Below are positions 46,439 to 54,683 of a stretch of 64,000 bases of DNA, one piece after another (positions within the stretch are counted from its first letter, which is position 1; the number at the start of each line of letters is the position of its first letter). Source of the stretch: Terriglobia bacterium (GTDB lineage Bacteria > Acidobacteriota > Terriglobia > Versatilivoradales > Versatilivoraceae). The stretch lies in assembly GCA_022452285.1 (NCBI GenBank), contig JAKUNG010000002.1, forward strand, positions 21,716-85,715. Direction: 5' to 3'. Both the position numbers and the translations under genes were made by a program. The notes beneath the pieces are model-generated. The model saw only the letters and a list, made by a program, of their open reading frames with translations, was not told where the DNA came from and searched no databases.

Positions 46439-48961
46439 ATGATCAGACTAAAAATAAGAAAAAGACCCAGACGTAAAGGACTAAACAAAAAAAATAGTCG
46501 CTGGTATTGGTCAGGTGTTCGTTCGTCTTGGTTTAAAATATTTTTTGCAATATTTACTTTTTCATTTGTTGTCATCAGTTTTGTATTAATTGACACTTAC
46601 ATCAAATTTTCTCGTCAAATTGACAAGAAGATCAGTGGTGAAATTTTTTTAAATACTGCTAAAATTTATGGTTCTCCCCTACTCATTTATCCAGGTCAAA
46701 CCATTGACCCACTTTACATTAAAAACTATTTAAAAAGGGCTGGCTACTCGTCAAAAGAATCAGAGGACAATCTTTTAGGTTTTTATAACTACTCAGAGGA
46801 ACGTTTAGAGATTTTCCCAGGCAACGATTCATATTTTTCTGAAACTCCTGATGTCAGTGTTGATTTCGACCAGGATAATGAAAAGAATGAAATTAAAAGT
46901 ATTCATTCATTGGCAACAGAACTCCCCTTAGAATCCTATCATCTTGAACCTCATCTCATAACTCACCTTTTCGACAAAACTCGGGAAAAACGTCGATTAA
47001 TCAAATATTCTGAAATTCCTTCAATCCTAATTCAGGCAGTATTGGCAATTGAAGACCGAAGATTTTTTTCACATTATGGGTTTGACCCGATAGCTTTAAT
47101 TAGAGTGGCGATTGGGGGATTTGAACGTGGAGCCAGCACCATAACTCAGCAGTTGGTTAGATCTTCAAGTTTTTGGTTGACTAGAGAGAGACGAATTATC
47201 AGAAAAGCTAAAGAAATTTATATGTCAGCTATTTTAGAAACTCGACTCTCTAAACAAGACATTCTCACTCTTTATTCTAATGACATTTATTTAGGACAGC
47301 GGGGATCGTTTAGTATTAATGGTTTTGGAGAGGCAAGCACAAACTATTTCGACAAGGATATCCGAAATATTAATCTTCCTGAAGCAGCTTTATTAGCTGG
47401 TTTGATTCAGTCACCTAACCGTTATAGCCCGATTAAATACCCTGAAAGAGCAATTAAACGGAGAGACACCGTTTTGTTGTCTATGCTTGAGGTCGGCAAC
47501 ATTACCGAAGAGCAATATCAAGCAGCAACAGAAGCACCACTGAAGGTAGCTGCTCATAGTACAGATCTTAATGATGCGCCTTATTTTGTTGATATGTTAA
47601 AAGATAAACTCCTGGAGACCTACTCAGAAAAAGAACTTCTCACTGAAAAATTAAAGGTTTATACCACATTGGATCCCGACTTGCAGTCCTTTGCATTTCA
47701 AGCAGTTCGGAGAGGAGCAGAAGAAGTAGATGAACTTTTATTTAAACGTAGACAACGAAAGATTAAAAAGAAAACTGACTCCTCCACAAATAAAAATACG
47801 ATTCCTTTAAACGACCGTGTTCAAGTCTCCTTAATCGCTTTGGATCCTAAAAATGGAGAAATTAAAGCCTTGGTCGGTGGTAGAGACTACGGAATGAGCC
47901 AATTGAATCGAGTTACTCATGCTAAAAGGCAACCTGGTTCAATTTTCAAACCTTTCGTTTTTGCAGCAGCCATTAATTCAGCTATAGAACAAACCCCACC
48001 AATCATAACGACCTCAACCCTAGTTGATGATGTCAAAACAGTATTTGAATTCAATGAAGAGCCCTATGAACCAAACAACTATGGAGAAAAATTTTATGGG
48101 CCAATTACTCTTCGAATGGCCTTAACTAAATCCCTGAATGTAGCGACGGTTAAATTCGCAGAAATGATTGGTTGGGAAAAAGTTGTTGACCTAGCGCTTT
48201 CTGCTGGTCTAAACGAAAAAATATTAGCTACACCAGCAGTTGCCTTAGGTGCGTATGAGGTCACACCTTTAGAAATGGCAGGCGCTTTCACTATCTTTGC
48301 TAACAGGGGCACTATGGTAGAGCCTCAGTTTATCAAACAAGTTGTAGACCGCAACGACGCCATCTTGTTCGAATCAGAAGTTTTGGCTAACAATGTCCTT
48401 GACCCCCGAATTGCTTATATGATGACCAATCTCATGTCTGGAGTCATGAACCGTGGCACTGGTGTTCGGGCCCGGAGATTAGGTTTTCAGTTGCCAGCCG
48501 CAGGAAAAACTGGCACTTCTCATGACGGATGGTTCTCAGGCTACACCCAAGGGTTGCTCTGCATCGTCTGGGTTGGTTTTGATGATTACCGAGAATTAAA
48601 TCTAGAGGGTGCAGCCTCGGCGTTACCAATTTGGACAGAGTTTATGAAAAAAGCAACTAAACTTCATCCTTGGCTAGCTGATGATGAGTTTGAAGAACCA
48701 AATGAAGGTATGATTCGAGTGCATATCGACGAAGAAACTGGCCTACTAGCAGCCCCTGATTGCCCAAGCGTTATCTATGAGTACTATATCCCAGGTACAG
48801 AACCATCTCAGCCTTGTGGTTTTTCTGCCCACGAATGGCTTTATGATCAAAGGGAGATGCGCAAAGATTCGCAAATTTCTCCAATTTGGCAATCTGAAGT
48901 TAACGAGGAAACTCGCAAAAAACCGACAATTTTTAAAAAGATTTTTTCAAAAATCTTTTAG
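46439..48961 (+). CDS. Bifunctional penicillin-binding protein (class A, PBP1B-like)
   Basis: 840 residues anchored by one helix (about 33-51). Then a UB2H-like region (70-130), a GT51 glycosyltransferase (AIEDRRFFSHYGFDPIAL and GASTITQQL near 210-240; LALAGLIQSP-like ending) and a transpeptidase with SxxK in RQPGSIFKPF, SxN in TKSLNVA and KTGT in AAGKTGTSHDGWFSGY. Polymerises and cross-links peptidoglycan in the periplasm. The UB2H-like N-terminus makes PBP1B (MrcB) more likely than PBP1A. A cytoplasmic basic head RKRPRRKG precedes the anchor. Ribosome site weak; a terminator-like hairpin lies just upstream, so expression may be attenuated. Confidence 0.9.
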   Translation: MIRLKIRKRPRRKGLNKKNSRWYWSGVRSSWFKIFFAIFTFSFVVISFVLIDTYIKFSRQIDKKISGEIFLNTAKIYGSPLLIYPGQTIDPLYIKNYLKRAGYSSKESEDNLLGFYNYSEERLEIFPGNDSYFSETPDVSVDFDQDNEKNEIKSIHSLATELPLESYHLEPHLITHLFDKTREKRRLIKYSEIPSILIQAVLAIEDRRFFSHYGFDPIALIRVAIGGFERGASTITQQLVRSSSFWLTRERRIIRKAKEIYMSAILETRLSKQDILTLYSNDIYLGQRGSFSINGFGEASTNYFDKDIRNINLPEAALLAGLIQSPNRYSPIKYPERAIKRRDTVLLSMLEVGNITEEQYQAATEAPLKVAAHSTDLNDAPYFVDMLKDKLLETYSEKELLTEKLKVYTTLDPDLQSFAFQAVRRGAEEVDELLFKRRQRKIKKKTDSSTNKNTIPLNDRVQVSLIALDPKNGEIKALVGGRDYGMSQLNRVTHAKRQPGSIFKPFVFAAAINSAIEQTPPIITTSTLVDDVKTVFEFNEEPYEPNNYGEKFYGPITLRMALTKSLNVATVKFAEMIGWEKVVDLALSAGLNEKILATPAVALGAYEVTPLEMAGAFTIFANRGTMVEPQFIKQVVDRNDAILFESEVLANNVLDPRIAYMMTNLMSGVMNRGTGVRARRLGFQLPAAGKTGTSHDGWFSGYTQGLLCIVWVGFDDYRELNLEGAASALPIWTEFMKKATKLHPWLADDEFEEPNEGMIRVHIDEETGLLAAPDCPSVIYEYYIPGTEPSQPCGFSAHEWLYDQREMRKDSQISPIWQSEVNEETRKKPTIFKKIFSKIF

Positions 48962-48991
48962 AAGATAAGCTTTTAACAAAACTATCTTCTA
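48959..48991. terminator. Inverted repeat between convergent genes
   Basis: TAGAAGATA and TATCTTCTA, exact 9-bp arms with a 15-base loop, overlapping the stop of the PBP gene and facing the convergent lhgO-like gene. No T-run follows, so termination is uncertain. Confidence 0.35.
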
Positions 48992-49037
48992 GGTATCCAT
49001 TAGGGAACTAGGAGGCCCCCGTTCGAGCCGAAAATCC

Positions 49038-50237
49038 TTATTCTAATTGATTATTTAGTTTATCAACAATTAAACGACCAACATTTAAAGCTGCTGTAGC
49101 CGCAGGTGAAGGAGCATTACAAACATTTAGGATACGATGGCTTTCTTTTATATCAAAATCATATACTAAGCTTCCCAGGGGATTTAGTGCCTGTGCTCTT
49201 ATTCCAGAAGGAGCCGCCTCTAGATCAGAAGAAGTGATTTCTGGTACAAGCTTCTGAAGTGCTCGAACGAATGCCTCCTTACTCAATGAACGCCACATTT
49301 CTTCAAGTCCCACTCGCCAATATTTCCTGGCAAGCCTCAGGAATCCAGGATAGGTTATTGATTCAAAAAAATCTCGAAAATTAATATCTGTTTTACGATA
49401 TCCTTCCCTAGCTAGAGCAAGTACTGCATTGGGTCCGCATTCGACACCCCCACTAACCATTCGAGTAAAGTGTACACCTAAAAATGGAAATTCAGGATCA
49501 GGCACGGGATAGATAAGTCCTCGACAAAGATGGTGCACTCTGGATTTTAACTCGTAATACTCCCCCCGAAATGGAACAATCTTTGCCTCTGGTTTGCTAC
49601 CACTTAATCGGGCTACTCTGTCAGAATGCAACCCTGCACAATTAATAAGATAATCAGATTCAAGGACACTACTTTGACAAGTTACTCGCACTATTTGGCC
49701 CTGTGTTTCTATAGCTTTAACCTGACATTTAGTGATAACCTCTCCTCCCTTACTTATGATGCACTTAACTAACCGTTGACAAACCTCTTTATAGTCTACA
49801 ATGCCCGCTTCAGGAACATGTATTGCTTGGATTCCAGCAACCCATGGCTCTAACTCTTTTAACTGCTCGGGACCAATCATCGTACAAGCAACTCCGTTAG
49901 CTTGTCCCCGCTGGTAAATTGAATTTAGACGAGGCATTTCCTCTTTATTAGTTGCCACAATTACCTTGCCACAAATTTTGTAAGGAATGTCTTGTTCATC
50001 ACAAAATGCTTGCATTGCTATCTTGCCTTCTTGGCAATTTCGTGCCTTTAGGGAACCGGGCTCATAATAAATTCCTGAATGTAAAACTCCAGAATTTCGC
50101 CCAGTTTGATGAAATGCAACCTCAGCTTCTTTCTCTAGGACTATAACCTTTTTTGTTTGATGACGTTGAAGTAGGTTGTAGGCCGTAGACAATCCAACAA
50201 TTCCACCACCAACAATGACTACATTAACCTTTTTCAT
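49038..50237 (-). CDS. lhgO: L-2-hydroxyglutarate oxidase
   Basis: 399 residues, FAD-dependent DAO-fold enzyme. VVIVGGGIVGLSTAYNLL binds FAD; HQTGRNSGVLHSGIYYEPGS is the hallmark segment of LhgO/L2HGDH, and the C-terminal SGIRAQALNP and NAPSPAATAALNVG match too. It oxidises L-2-hydroxyglutarate to 2-oxoglutarate and passes electrons to quinone or oxygen. Last gene of a minus-strand run with an aminotransferase and a D-2-hydroxyacid dehydrogenase. It may clear side-reaction product or feed glutarate/lysine breakdown; no glutarate hydroxylase (csiD) is nearby. Confidence 0.92.
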   Translation of the reverse strand: MKKVNVVIVGGGIVGLSTAYNLLQRHQTKKVIVLEKEAEVAFHQTGRNSGVLHSGIYYEPGSLKARNCQEGKIAMQAFCDEQDIPYKICGKVIVATNKEEMPRLNSIYQRGQANGVACTMIGPEQLKELEPWVAGIQAIHVPEAGIVDYKEVCQRLVKCIISKGGEVITKCQVKAIETQGQIVRVTCQSSVLESDYLINCAGLHSDRVARLSGSKPEAKIVPFRGEYYELKSRVHHLCRGLIYPVPDPEFPFLGVHFTRMVSGGVECGPNAVLALAREGYRKTDINFRDFFESITYPGFLRLARKYWRVGLEEMWRSLSKEAFVRALQKLVPEITSSDLEAAPSGIRAQALNPLGSLVYDFDIKESHRILNVCNAPSPAATAALNVGRLIVDKLNNQLE

Positions 50238-50291
50238 TTGTTTTTGTTCTGTAGATGAAGATTTCTAATTAGCAAAATTACCTAAAACTCT

Positions 50292-51653
50292 TTAAGCCGC
50301 ATTTTTTAGCTCATCACTAACTCCCTCAACAAAAATTTTTACCATCTCATCTGCTTGAGAAATGGTAGTGATCAGCGGAGGAGCAAAACCAATCCAATGA
50401 GGATCACATCTAAGAATTAAACCCTTTTTTAAAAGCCGTTTTTCAACTCTTTTGCCAAAGTTTCTGGAATTCGGAAATGATCTCTTTGATTCCATGTCCT
50501 CCACGAACTCAACACAACTTAATGCACCACGCCCCCTAACCTCTCCCAAAATACCTAGGGCTGTCATTTCTTTCTGTAACTGGCTACGAATGTATTCTCC
50601 AACCTTTACCCCTTGAGATATCAACTTTTCTTTTTCCATAACCTCAATTACAGCTAATCCTGCAGCTGCTGAAATGGGATTACCACCAAATGTATGACCA
50701 TGTGCAAAATTAATATTTTCAGATTCGTCACCCCAGAATGCAGAAAAATGCAACTGATCTTTTACAATCATACCTGCCAAAGGCGCATAACCACTTGCCA
50801 GTCCTTTGCCTATACACAAAATATCTGGATCTACACCAAAGGTTTGGGCAGCAAACCAATTCCCCGTCCGACCCATACCAGTAATGATTTCGTCATAGAT
50901 TAACAATACGTTATGCTTATCGCAAATATCCCTAATTTCTTGGAAGTATTCAGTCGGAGGAACCAAAATGCCTCCTGTATTACTCATTGGCTCGACAATA
51001 AAAGCAGCTACAGATTCAGATCCTTCTCGTTCTAACATATATTCGAGCATTTTTGCACACAGAATGTTACAAGAGGGGTACTGAAGATTGTATGGACACT
51101 GGAAACATGAAGGTGGAGGCAGGTGTTCAAATCCAGGAAGAAATGGTCCAAAAACTGCCTTTCTCGGCCCCCCTAAACCCGAGGCTGACATAGCTCCTAG
51201 TGTTCCCCCATGATAACCGGTATAGTTCGCAATTATTTTGTATTTAGACGGATTTCCACTTTGATTGTGGTACTGGCGTGCAAATTTCATGGCTGATTCA
51301 GTTGCTTCTGAGCCTCCACTTATTAATTTAATTGTATTTAGATCACTAGGTGTGATTTCAGTCAGCTTTTTAGCAAATTGAATAGTTGTGTCCGAAACAG
51401 CATGCAAAGGAGCAACAAAACTAACTCTTTCCTGCTGTCTTCTTATTGCCTCAATCACATATTCATTTCCATGTCCTACATTAACAACATATATGCCAGA
51501 GACACCATCAAGATAGCGTTTACCATGAATATCAGTAAGATAAATACCCTTGGCTTCTTGGATGATCAGTGGATCCTGACAGAACACTTTCATCTGCTGT
51601 AAGTCAAGCATCAAGTGTTGAACGTTTTTAGTTAAATCATTAATCAGTTTCAT
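50292..51653 (-). CDS. Class III aminotransferase with a cysteine cluster
   Basis: 453 residues, PLP fold-type I. SGGSEATESAMKFAR binds the phosphate, YDEIITGMGRTGNW holds Asp254, and Lys283 in IGKGLASGYAPL is the Schiff-base lysine. Unusual is Cys183, Cys186, Cys195 and Cys199 (CxxC then x8-C-xxx-C), a possible metal or iron-sulfur site between the small and large domains. It uses an omega-amino acid or amine with pyruvate or 2-oxoglutarate. AAGGAG precedes the ATG by 5 bases; 54 bases separate it from lhgO. The amine substrate is unknown. Confidence 0.85.
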   Translation of the reverse strand: MKLINDLTKNVQHLMLDLQQMKVFCQDPLIIQEAKGIYLTDIHGKRYLDGVSGIYVVNVGHGNEYVIEAIRRQQERVSFVAPLHAVSDTTIQFAKKLTEITPSDLNTIKLISGGSEATESAMKFARQYHNQSGNPSKYKIIANYTGYHGGTLGAMSASGLGGPRKAVFGPFLPGFEHLPPPSCFQCPYNLQYPSCNILCAKMLEYMLEREGSESVAAFIVEPMSNTGGILVPPTEYFQEIRDICDKHNVLLIYDEIITGMGRTGNWFAAQTFGVDPDILCIGKGLASGYAPLAGMIVKDQLHFSAFWGDESENINFAHGHTFGGNPISAAAGLAVIEVMEKEKLISQGVKVGEYIRSQLQKEMTALGILGEVRGRGALSCVEFVEDMESKRSFPNSRNFGKRVEKRLLKKGLILRCDPHWIGFAPPLITTISQADEMVKIFVEGVSDELKNAA

Positions 51654-51696
51654 AAAAACTCCTTATTTAAAGGAATAATGTTCGTCTTCATAACTA

Positions 51697-52701
51697 TTAA
51701 CTGTCCACTAGGAATGAACAGTTAGAGTGTTTTAGTACTTGAGGATTCATAATATGCTTAGGTATCTTTTTATCATTTAAGAGGATAAAGTCGTCTACTA
51801 GACTACGAAATACCCCATTAAACGCATCTGCTGAATCGCTGGCAATGTGCGGAGTAATAATAACATTATCAAAATCTAATAACTGCAGGTCCATGGGAGG
51901 GGGTTCTTCTACTAAGACATCTAGTGCTGCTCCTGCAATCCTGCCCTCTTTTAGTGCTCTTACCAGCGATAATTCATCAATGACTGCTCCTCGAGAAGTA
52001 TTAATCAGGTAGGATCCTGCTTTCATCATGAAAAATGATCGAGAATCTAACATCCCTCTAGTCTCTTCAGTCAGAGGGACATGTATTGAAAGAATGTCTG
52101 AGGCTTTTAATAGTTCTTCATAACCAACAAGATTTACATCTAATTTCTTAGCGATCTTAGTATCTGGATTTCGACTGTGGGCTAAAATGTTAAACCCAAA
52201 TGCCTTAGCTTTTTTTGCAACATTTTTAGCAGCTCGTCCAAATCCCAATAAGCCAAGAACTTTTCCTGCTAAACCCATACCAACAAAACGATCTCGTTGG
52301 TTCCAAAGATCAGCTCGCAAGTCTCTATCCGAAAAAACAATTTTTCTAACCAGGGATATGATTAAACCTAATGTAAAATCACCATTAGCCTCGTGTACCT
52401 CTGGTGCATTCACCACGATAATACCCTTGTTGGTGGCTGCACTTAAATCAACCGAATCAACACCTACACCGTCACAACCAATCATACGCAGGGAGTTTGC
52501 AGAACGAATAACGTCTGAATCCATTGCATCATCGGACATTATGACAAAATAAACTCCAGATAAATAACCGATCATCTCTTTAACGGTAGCTTTACGACCT
52601 AGAGATGTTCTTTTGATCTCTGCCAATCCATTAAGACGATCTAATTCAGATTTGATATTTTTTTCTGCGTAGTAGCTGGTTACAAGAATTTTCTTTTTCA
52701 T
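51697..52701 (-). CDS. D-isomer-specific 2-hydroxyacid dehydrogenase
   Basis: 334 residues from ATG at 52701 (an upstream TTG at 52719 is less likely). NAD-binding GLLGFGRAAKNVAK, catalytic Arg in INTSRGAVIDE, Glu in LVEEPP and His in ITPHIASDSADAF are all present, so the enzyme should be active. It reduces a 2-oxoacid to a D-2-hydroxyacid or the reverse; phosphoglycerate-like, hydroxypyruvate or glyoxylate substrates are all possible. 43 bases upstream of the aminotransferase on the same strand, which suggests the two act in sequence on an amino acid and its oxoacid. Confidence 0.87.
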   Translation of the reverse strand: MKKKILVTSYYAEKNIKSELDRLNGLAEIKRTSLGRKATVKEMIGYLSGVYFVIMSDDAMDSDVIRSANSLRMIGCDGVGVDSVDLSAATNKGIIVVNAPEVHEANGDFTLGLIISLVRKIVFSDRDLRADLWNQRDRFVGMGLAGKVLGLLGFGRAAKNVAKKAKAFGFNILAHSRNPDTKIAKKLDVNLVGYEELLKASDILSIHVPLTEETRGMLDSRSFFMMKAGSYLINTSRGAVIDELSLVRALKEGRIAGAALDVLVEEPPPMDLQLLDFDNVIITPHIASDSADAFNGVFRSLVDDFILLNDKKIPKHIMNPQVLKHSNCSFLVDS

Positions 52702-52811
52702 TGAAGAATTATTTCTCAAGGGATTACAGTACCGATCTCCTATTTCTGGCCATAATTTAAATTGAAAATCATTTAGGTTTTAGTTTTTATTTTCTGCTGA
52801 CAAACTCTTAT

Positions 52812-53231
52812 TCAGCTTAATTCGTCAAATCCTTGCCAGGTAATTTTTGAACAGATGGCTTCTATCTTTGGCCATGCTTCTTGATGTTCACTAGAAATCG
52901 CCCAAGAGGCTCTTTGTTTTTCACTATTGAAAGATATGTCAATCTCATAATTAGATCTCGATTCATATTGTCGAAGAAGTTTAGTCCTTAAAAATCCATT
53001 CTGTACCTCAATAGCAGGAACATAGGCATCTTTGTAAAGCTTTTCGAGTTCTGTTCCCATCCCATTTTTAACCTCAAGATAAATGTGTAGCTGCACATCA
53101 TTCTTTGATTTTTTCATAGCAGAGAGGCCTTGCTTAAAAACAATAAGACCACTTACCAAAAATCCCAAATTTTTAAGGATTCCTCTTCGATCTGTAGAAT
53201 GAGCACGCAGAGAACTAATCAAAAGTTTCAT
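52812..53231 (-). CDS. Tat-exported ABM-like (dimeric alpha/beta barrel) protein
   Basis: 139 residues. The first 40 carry a twin-arginine-like signal: TDRRGILKNLG, a hydrophobic stretch FLVSGLIVF, then KQGLSAMKK. The mature part VQLHIYLEVKNGMGTELE ... VQNGFLRTKLLRQYES resembles the antibiotic-biosynthesis-monooxygenase fold. A perfect AAGGAGG at 53242-53248 precedes the ATG by 10 bases, so the full N-terminus including the signal is real. It may fold in the cytoplasm with a cofactor and be exported, or be membrane anchored. First gene of the run ending in lhgO; function unknown. Confidence 0.65.
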   Translation of the reverse strand: MKLLISSLRAHSTDRRGILKNLGFLVSGLIVFKQGLSAMKKSKNDVQLHIYLEVKNGMGTELEKLYKDAYVPAIEVQNGFLRTKLLRQYESRSNYEIDISFNSEKQRASWAISSEHQEAWPKIEAICSKITWQGFDELS

Positions 53232-53271
53232 TATTTCTAATCCTCCTTGATTTAATTGTGGGAATAAAAGG

Positions 53272-53301
53272 ATAGTGAATACACTACCAGATATTCACTA
53301 T
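53272..53301. repeat. 10-bp perfect inverted repeat near the ABM-like gene
   Basis: ATAGTGAATA and TATTCACTAT with a 10-base spacer, 40 bases upstream of the minus-strand start. The spacing of half-sites fits a dimeric regulator on one face of the helix; operator function is inferred. Confidence 0.45.
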
Positions 53302-53394
53302 TAGATGTTTTCATTAAAATCTCAATGTTGCAACGAAGTATCACCTGATATCTTCTCAGCAACAATTATTATAATGTAAACTCTCATATCACAA

Positions 53395-53412
53395 GGGGAT
53401 AATTACATCCCC
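53395..53412. repeat. GGGGAT/ATCCCC inverted repeat
   Basis: 6-bp GC-rich arms around AATTAC in otherwise AT-rich DNA, about 185 bases before the aldolase start. It could be an operator; the evidence is modest. Confidence 0.35.
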
Positions 53413-53597
53413 AAAATGGCTTACACAAGTAGTTTAAATAAATATTTTTATTCCGACATAAGAGAACAAACTCTTGTCTGAATGATTAGACTGATTATAA
53501 ACTGATATTGATTTAACCTATTATTTCAGTTTATATTTCCTTTTTTAGAACCTGAACTAATAACAAACTGCTTAGAATATATTATTTAGGAGGTAAC

Positions 53598-54614
53598 ATG
53601 GACACTGTCAAACTTGAATCTATTGCGCGAGCACTTGTTAAAAAAGGTAAAGGTATTCTAGCTGCTGATGAGAGTTCTGGTACGATAAAGAAACGATTTG
53701 ACGCTATTTCTGTTAGTTCTACAGAAGAGAATAGATTTTTTTATCGCCACTTACTATTGACTACTAATGGCATTGAAGATTTTATTAGCGGTGTTATTTT
53801 ATTTGATGAAACTATTCGACAATCTGACAAAACAGGACTTTCCCTGCCAGAGATTATAAACAAAAAGGGAATCCTGCCCGGGATTAAAGTTGATAAAGGT
53901 GCAAAAGACATGCCTGGATTCCCTGAAGAAAAATATACTGAAGGTCTGGATGATCTTCGTCCTCGATTAGTCGAATATCGAAAACTTGGAGCACAGTTTG
54001 CTAAATGGAGGTCAGTTATCACTATCGGAGAGAATATTCCTAGTATCCAATGCATTAAAACAAATGCCCATGGACTTGCTCTCTATGCTGCGCAGTGTCA
54101 AGATATTGGTCTCGTCCCGATAGTTGAACCAGAAGTTTTAATGGATGGGAACCATTCCATCAAACAGTGTGAAGAAGCGACAGCAGAAACCCTTAAGTCT
54201 GTTTTTTATGAACTTAAAAACCATAAAGTTCACCTTGAGGGTATCCTCCTTAAACCTAACATGATTCTTCCAGGCAAAACCTGCCCAGAACAGGCAACTA
54301 CTCAAGACGTTGCGATGGCAACATTGCGTTGTTTTCAACGTAACGTTCCAGGCTCTGTACCGGGAATTGTTTTTCTCTCTGGTGGCCAAACACCTCAGCA
54401 AGCAACTCAAAATCTAAATACAATGAATGTGCTAAGTAACGCCCCTTGGCAACTTAGTTTTTCCTATGGTAGAGCCCTTCAAGAATCAACTTTAAAAACC
54501 TGGAGTGGAAATAATTCAAATGCTGAAAAAGCTCAACAGGAGTTCTATCATCGGGCAAAATGCACTGGTGCTGCTCGAAATGGCCAGTACAATGAAAACA
54601 TGGAGATTAAATGA
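53598..54614 (+). CDS. Class I fructose-bisphosphate aldolase
   Basis: 338 residues, class I (Schiff-base) aldolase of the eukaryote-like type. GILAADESSGTIKKRF, then the Schiff-base Lys219 in GILLKPNMI and VFLSGGQTPQQA match this family closely. It splits or forms fructose-1,6-bisphosphate without metal. The start has a perfect AGGAGG 4 bases upstream. Paired with pckA 69 bases downstream, which points to gluconeogenesis. The eukaryote-like class I form is less common in bacteria than the metal-dependent class II form. Confidence 0.93.
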   Translation: MDTVKLESIARALVKKGKGILAADESSGTIKKRFDAISVSSTEENRFFYRHLLLTTNGIEDFISGVILFDETIRQSDKTGLSLPEIINKKGILPGIKVDKGAKDMPGFPEEKYTEGLDDLRPRLVEYRKLGAQFAKWRSVITIGENIPSIQCIKTNAHGLALYAAQCQDIGLVPIVEPEVLMDGNHSIKQCEEATAETLKSVFYELKNHKVHLEGILLKPNMILPGKTCPEQATTQDVAMATLRCFQRNVPGSVPGIVFLSGGQTPQQATQNLNTMNVLSNAPWQLSFSYGRALQESTLKTWSGNNSNAEKAQQEFYHRAKCTGAARNGQYNENMEIK

Positions 54615-54641
54615 TTTCCGTTAATTTTCTCTAATGGAAAT
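54614..54641 (+). other. Hairpin between aldolase and pckA genes
   Basis: ATTTCCGTTA and TAATGGAAAT pair over 10 bp (one G-U) around an 8-base loop, starting on the last base of the aldolase stop. No T-run follows, so partial termination or mRNA processing is more likely than full termination. Confidence 0.35.
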
Positions 54642-54683
54642 TATAAAATTATTCAAATAATTTGGAAAAGATAACCTAAATTA

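Larger units (their letters stand above)
53232..53597. other. 366-base divergent intergenic region
   Basis: Separates the minus-strand ABM-like gene from the plus-strand aldolase gene. Holds two inverted repeats (53272-53301, 53395-53412) and a possible aldolase promoter TTGATT / 17 bases / TTATAT ahead of the AGGAGG site. No RNA gene or coding frame is apparent. Confidence 0.6.
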
